A stretch of DNA of 34,138 nt, taken from the NCBI GenBank assembly GCA_964493665.1, contig CAZBOZ010000010.1, forward strand, positions 1-34,138, given 5' to 3'. The first letter of the stretch is position 1. Each line of letters begins with the position of its first letter. The notes beneath the pieces are model-generated. The model made no database searches. It was given only the letters and a program-made list of their open reading frames with translations, and was not told the DNA's origin. A program made the translations under genes and the position numbers. The stretch is from DAOSVX01 sp964493665 (lineage in GTDB: Bacteria; Bacillota_I; Bacilli_A; RF39; UBA660). Positions 30,278 to 34,138 of this stretch are shown piece after piece.

Positions 30278-32236
30278 ATGAAGCAAATGAAGTTAAAATT
30301 ATTTTTCTTTTATTTATTAATTATTTTCTACTTGGAATTTATTTTTAAAATCTTTGTTTATAACAAAGTCTTTAATCTGGGAACTTTATATGCTTTTCTT
30401 TTTTCTTTACCATTAGCTTTCTTGCTGGCTATTATAAGCAATTTATTTAAAGAAAAAATAAATAAAATAATAACTTACTTTCTTACAATAATTTTAATAA
30501 TATCTTTTGCATTTCATTATATATATAATATTTTATTTTCTACTATTTTTTCTTTAAATAACATTGCTCTTGCTAATCAGGCTTGGGATTTTAGAACAAT
30601 AATTTTTAATCAGTTAAAAAATTCTTGGCTTCAACTATTATTATTAATGATACCATTAATAGTTCTTATCATTTTTAGAAAAAAGATTCATTTTGTTAAA
30701 GATAAATTAAAAATTAAATTGATAATGGGAATTTTAATGCTTATTACTTTTTTTAGTTCTATTCTTTTATTACTGCCAACTAAAAAAATTCAATATTCTC
30801 CTTATGAAATGTACTTTTTAACCAATGATCCTACTGTAAGTGCTAATTCCTTAGGTCTTCTTACAACTATAAGGCTTGATATAAAAAGAACTATCTTTGG
30901 ATTTGAAAACAAACAAATTTATATTGAAGAAAATAAAGAAATAGAAGATAGTAAAAAAGTAGAATATAATATATCAAATATTGATTTTGATTCTTTAATT
31001 GAAGATACTACTAATACTACTTTAATAAATATGCATAATTATTTTAAAAATGAAACTCCTACTAAAAAGAATGATTATACAGGTTTATATGCTAATAAAA
31101 ATTTAATATTTATTATAGCCGAAGGATTTAGTGAGATAGCCGTTAAAAAAGAAATAACCCCAACGTTATATAAGCTTGCTAATGAAGGGTTTGTTTTTGA
31201 TAATTTTTATTCACCAATATTCTTAAGTACTACTGGTGGTGAATATCAAGCGGTTAATGCTGCTTTAGTAACTGATGCCGGAAGAAATGCTTGGTATACT
31301 GGCAATATATATTTACCATATGCTTTAGGCAATGCATTTAGTGATTTAAACTATAATACCTATGCTTTTCATGATTGGAGCTATACTTATTATAAAAGGA
31401 ACAAAACAATGCCAGAATTAGGGTTTAATAACTATATAGGGTGTGGTAATGGTTTAGAAGATTTAATGAATTGCAAACAATGGCCCCCTAGTGATTTAGC
31501 TATGATAGATGTTACTACAGATGATTTTTTATCTAGTGATAAGCCTTTTGTAACTTATTATTTTACGGTAAGTGGTCATACTCATTATAATTGGTCAGGA
31601 AATTCTATGTCTTATAAAAATAAATCATTAGTTAAAGATTTAGATTATAGTGAAACTGCTAAAGCTTATCTAGCTTCTCAAATAGAACTAGATAAAGCTT
31701 TAGAATTATTAATTACAAGATTAACTGAAGCTGGAGAACTAGAAAATACTGTTATAGCTTTAGTAGGAGATCATCATCCATATAATATGGCTACTGGTAC
31801 TTCTGATACTCCTGATATTGATGTTATTAATGAACTATCAGATAGAGATGAAGAAAAAGACAATATCATAGAAGTAAATCGTAGTACATTTATTTTATGG
31901 AATTCAACTACTAAAACAACGCATATAACTAAAGTAGGAAGTCAAGTAGATGTTCTTCCAACTTTATTAAACTTGTTTGGAGTAGAGTATGACTCAAGAC
32001 TTTTAATAGGCAAAGATATATTAAGTGATACTAAAGGAATAGCAGTATTTTCTGATCGCAGTTGGGTAACTGATAAAGGAAGATATTATAATTCTTCTAA
32101 AGAATTTGTTTTAAAAGATAATGAAACTATTGATGAAGATTATGTCAGTAGCATAAATAAAGAAGTATCAAATAAATTTACCATGAGTAGCTTACTCATG
32201 ACTAAAAATTATTACAAGGAAGTGTTAGGTAACTAA
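30278..32236 (+). CDS. LTA synthase family protein (sulfatase-fold glycerophosphotransferase)
   Basis: A 652-aa polytopic protein with about five N-terminal TM helices (~6-27, 36-55, 65-88, 118-133, 147-166) and a large extracellular alkaline-phosphatase/sulfatase-fold domain (~270-560). This is the layout of LtaS, which polymerises glycerol phosphate from phosphatidylglycerol into lipoteichoic acid. Landmarks are IIAEGF (metal-ligand Glu282), the nucleophile region LSTTGGEY (T318/T319), HDWSYTYY, and GDHHPY near 510. The Thr context differs from the classical GKTSDAE of S. aureus LtaS, so the polymer product may differ. ATG 30278 has GGTGAT four bases upstream. It is cotranscribed with asnB (1-bp gap). 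Confidence 0.88.
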   Translation: MKQMKLKLFFFYLLIIFYLEFIFKIFVYNKVFNLGTLYAFLFSLPLAFLLAIISNLFKEKINKIITYFLTIILIISFAFHYIYNILFSTIFSLNNIALANQAWDFRTIIFNQLKNSWLQLLLLMIPLIVLIIFRKKIHFVKDKLKIKLIMGILMLITFFSSILLLLPTKKIQYSPYEMYFLTNDPTVSANSLGLLTTIRLDIKRTIFGFENKQIYIEENKEIEDSKKVEYNISNIDFDSLIEDTTNTTLINMHNYFKNETPTKKNDYTGLYANKNLIFIIAEGFSEIAVKKEITPTLYKLANEGFVFDNFYSPIFLSTTGGEYQAVNAALVTDAGRNAWYTGNIYLPYALGNAFSDLNYNTYAFHDWSYTYYKRNKTMPELGFNNYIGCGNGLEDLMNCKQWPPSDLAMIDVTTDDFLSSDKPFVTYYFTVSGHTHYNWSGNSMSYKNKSLVKDLDYSETAKAYLASQIELDKALELLITRLTEAGELENTVIALVGDHHPYNMATGTSDTPDIDVINELSDRDEEKDNIIEVNRSTFILWNSTTKTTHITKVGSQVDVLPTLLNLFGVEYDSRLLIGKDILSDTKGIAVFSDRSWVTDKGRYYNSSKEFVLKDNETIDEDYVSSINKEVSNKFTMSSLLMTKNYYKEVLGN

Positions 32237-32237
32237 A

Positions 32238-34070
32238 ATGTGTGGAATAGTAGGATTTATTAATAAAGAAAATAATAAAGAAGAAATAATTAAAAAAATG
32301 ATGAAAAGAATTGAACATCGTGGGCCTGATGGTGAGGGAACATTTATAGATGAAAATATAGCTTTAGGTCATAAAAGACTTTCCATAATAGACTTAAGTA
32401 CTGGTAATCAACCAATGTTTAACGAAAATGAAAGATATGTTATCATTTTTAATGGTGAAATATATAATTATCAGGAATTAAGAAAAGAACTAACAAACAA
32501 AGATCATTATTTTAAAACAACTAGTGATACTGAGGTATTACTGCATGGTTATGAAGAATATGGTTATAGTTTGTTAGAAAAACTTCGTGGAATGTTTGCT
32601 TTTGTTATTTGGGATAGAGAAAAAAAAGAACTATTTGGGGCTAGAGATCATTTTGGTATAAAGCCATTCTATTATTATAAAAATGATGATACTTTTATGT
32701 TTGCATCAGAAATAAAAGCTTTCTTAGATCATCCTAAATTCAAAAAAGAACTAAATAAAGAAGTATTATCGCCTTATTTATCATTTAATTATTCTCCAAC
32801 TGAAGATACTTTCTTTAAAGGCGTAAAAAGACTAGAACCAGGGCACTTTTTAGTTTATAAAGATGGTAAATTAATAATAAAAAGATATTTTAAACTAACC
32901 TTTAATGAAAAAAATCAAGATAAAGAAAAAGTAATAGAAGATATTTCTAATATTATGAAAGATTCAGTAGAAAAACATATGCTTGCTGATGTTGAAGTAG
33001 GATCATTCTTATCAAGTGGGATAGATTCATCATATTTAGTTGCTTTATCTAGACCTGATAAAACATATACAGTAGGGTATAAAATAAATAAATATAACGA
33101 AATAAGTTATGCTGAAGATTTAGCTAAAAAATTAAATATAAATAATACTAGCAAAATAATAACCAAAGAAGAATATTTTAATATAATACCTAAAATAATG
33201 TATCATATGGATGAGCCTTTAGCAGACCCAGCTGCAGTAGCTCTTTATTTTGTATCTAAACTAGCTAGTAAAGATGTTAAAGTAGTATTATCTGGTGAAG
33301 GAGCTGATGAATTTTTTGGTGGTTATAACTATTATAGAGAAGAAATAGATTATAAGTTTTATAATAAGATACCATTCTTTATTCGTCATTTAATTTCAAA
33401 TGTATGTAAGTTACTCCCAGAGGTAAGAGGTATAAACTTTTTAGTTAGAAGAGGCCAAAAATTAGAAGATAACTATATTGGAGTTAATAAAGTATTTAGT
33501 GAAAAAGAAAGAAAAAAAATAGTTAACTTTAAAGAGGATAATTTAAAAAACAAAGATATTACAAAGTGGGTTTATGATGAACAAAAAAATCAAAGCAATG
33601 TTATTAAAATGCAATCCATTGATATCAACTTTTGGTTAATCAAAGATATACTTCAAAAAGCTGATAAAATGACTATGGCTAATTCAATAGAGGGTAGAGT
33701 GCCATTTACAGATATTGAAGTATTCAATACCGCTAGAACTATCCCTTTAGACTTAAAAGTATCAAAAGAAACTACTAAAGTAGCTTTAAGAGAAGCAGCC
33801 AAGAAAGTAATACCAAATGATTCATATAAAAAGAAAAAACTAGGCTTTCCTGTTCCTTTAAGAGAATGGGTAAAAGAAACAGATGTTTATAATCTGATTA
33901 AAAAAGAATTTAATTCTAATATTAGTAAAGAATTATTTAATAATAAAAAGATCAATAAGCTTTTAGATAATGAAATAAAACCTAATCACAAAAACAAGTA
34001 TTCTTATAAAAAAATATGGACTATTTATTGCTTCCTTGTTTGGTATAATGAGTTTTTTATAAAAAATTAA
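32238..34070 (+). CDS. asnB: Asparagine synthase (glutamine-hydrolysing)
   Basis: Two-domain amidotransferase that uses glutamine and ATP to amidate aspartate, or a related carboxylate. The product is 610 aa. The N-terminal class II glutaminase domain has nucleophile Cys2 (MCGIVGF), RHRGPD-like EHRGPDGEG (26-34), FNGEIYN (71-77) and GARDHFGIKPFYY. The C-terminal synthetase domain has the PP-loop SSGIDSS (259-265), LSGEGADEFFGGY, and GRVPFTD near the end. The length is similar to Bacillus AsnB and AsnO. One base separates it from the LTA-synthase-like gene, and AGGT in that gene's last codons is its likely ribosome-binding site. Because some AsnB-family enzymes amidate diaminopimelate in peptidoglycan, a wall-modifying role is an alternative to asparagine supply. 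Confidence 0.93.
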   Translation: MCGIVGFINKENNKEEIIKKMMKRIEHRGPDGEGTFIDENIALGHKRLSIIDLSTGNQPMFNENERYVIIFNGEIYNYQELRKELTNKDHYFKTTSDTEVLLHGYEEYGYSLLEKLRGMFAFVIWDREKKELFGARDHFGIKPFYYYKNDDTFMFASEIKAFLDHPKFKKELNKEVLSPYLSFNYSPTEDTFFKGVKRLEPGHFLVYKDGKLIIKRYFKLTFNEKNQDKEKVIEDISNIMKDSVEKHMLADVEVGSFLSSGIDSSYLVALSRPDKTYTVGYKINKYNEISYAEDLAKKLNINNTSKIITKEEYFNIIPKIMYHMDEPLADPAAVALYFVSKLASKDVKVVLSGEGADEFFGGYNYYREEIDYKFYNKIPFFIRHLISNVCKLLPEVRGINFLVRRGQKLEDNYIGVNKVFSEKERKKIVNFKEDNLKNKDITKWVYDEQKNQSNVIKMQSIDINFWLIKDILQKADKMTMANSIEGRVPFTDIEVFNTARTIPLDLKVSKETTKVALREAAKKVIPNDSYKKKKLGFPVPLREWVKETDVYNLIKKEFNSNISKELFNNKKINKLLDNEIKPNHKNKYSYKKIWTIYCFLVWYNEFFIKN

Positions 34071-34098
34071 TTGAAAAATAGACAAATTATGATATAAT
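34071..34098 (+). promoter_or_regulatory. Promoter of the tRNA at the window end
   Basis: TTGAAA (34071-34076), 16-bp spacer, perfect TATAAT (34093-34098), directly after the asnB stop. It shares the TTGAAA/TATAAT pair with the tRNA-Cys promoter. Confidence 0.75.
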
Positions 34099-34109
34099 TT
34101 ATCTTGCAT

Positions 34110-34138
34110 GCGGATGTAGTTTAGTGGTAGAGCTCCAG
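34110..34138 (+). tRNA. tRNA, probably tRNA-Gly (GCC), cut by window end
   Basis: Starts GCGGATG TA and continues with the D-arm GTTTAGTGGTAGAGC and the beginning of the anticodon stem (TCCAG). This matches the 5' part of bacterial tRNA-Gly(GCC). The anticodon lies outside the window, so the isotype is inferred from the acceptor and D-arm only. A promoter sits 11 bases upstream. Confidence 0.7.

Noticed and set aside
1..34138. Mycoplasma-type genetic code (TGA = Trp)
   Set aside because: TGA terminates several genes with correctly placed downstream starts, and conserved Trp positions use TGG.
1..34138. Mobile element, prophage, CRISPR or defence island
   Set aside because: No transposase, integrase, phage structural gene, spaced direct repeats or att-like duplications around the tRNA were seen; composition is uniform.

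Overview
The window is AT-rich chromosomal DNA from a low-GC Gram-positive bacterium. Genes pointing to Bacillota/Bacilli include a T-box-controlled pheST, cdaA-cdaR, DUF3048 (YerB-like), CtpA, an LTA-synthase-like sulfatase, and a pcrA/ligA cluster. TGA ends several genes (the coiled-coil gene ending at 3173, the one ending at 21474, and the GGDEF gene ending at 29397), and Trp is TGG throughout, so this is the standard bacterial code and not the Mycoplasma code. Rubrerythrin suggests an anaerobe. An uncultured gut lineage near Erysipelotrichales/RF39 fits, but that placement is inference.

Layout. 1-1161: end of the alpha ribosomal operon (rpoA, 5'-truncated by the window edge, then rplQ) closed by a terminator. 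1187-3986: coiled-coil/acidic protein, a DUF1292-like small protein, rubrerythrin. 3995-7618: Phe-specific T-box leader, pheS, pheT and a bidirectional terminator. 7620-10371 (the only minus-strand genes): a two-gene surface operon encoding an unrecognised lipoprotein and a Cys-rich, two-TM protein with CPxGY repeats. 10406-10546: divergent promoter region. 10575-12094: DUF3048 protein and a small membrane protein. 12122-14354: cdaA-cdaR (c-di-AMP synthesis). 14362-17713: Cys-free thioredoxin-like membrane protein, then ctpA with a five-TM protein. 17705-17860: tRNA-Cys with its own promoter and terminator. 17867-19675: an unrecognised cytosolic protein and a SipW-type signal peptidase. 19697-21785: a second coiled-coil/acidic protein with a translationally coupled small partner. 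21808-26850: pcrA, a sugar-phosphate nucleotidyltransferase, ligA. 26852-30242: an operon of a small membrane protein, a solute-binding/degenerate-GGDEF receptor and a YihY protein. 30278-34070: LTA-synthase-like protein and asnB. 34071-34138: promoter and the start of a tRNA, probably Gly.

The genes are densely packed. No stretch longer than about 300 bp lacks a feature; the longest non-coding gap (3963-4237) is the T-box leader. Promoters are easy to read and most carry an extended -10 (TGN before the -10 hexamer). They move several starts downstream of the longest open frame, three of them to TTG codons.

No mobile element, CRISPR array, prophage or defence island is visible. The most interesting content is the undescribed envelope genes (the Cys-rich repeat/lipoprotein operon), the two parallel coiled-coil gene pairs, the receptor with a degenerate GGDEF, and a tRNA-Cys with an atypical T-loop.
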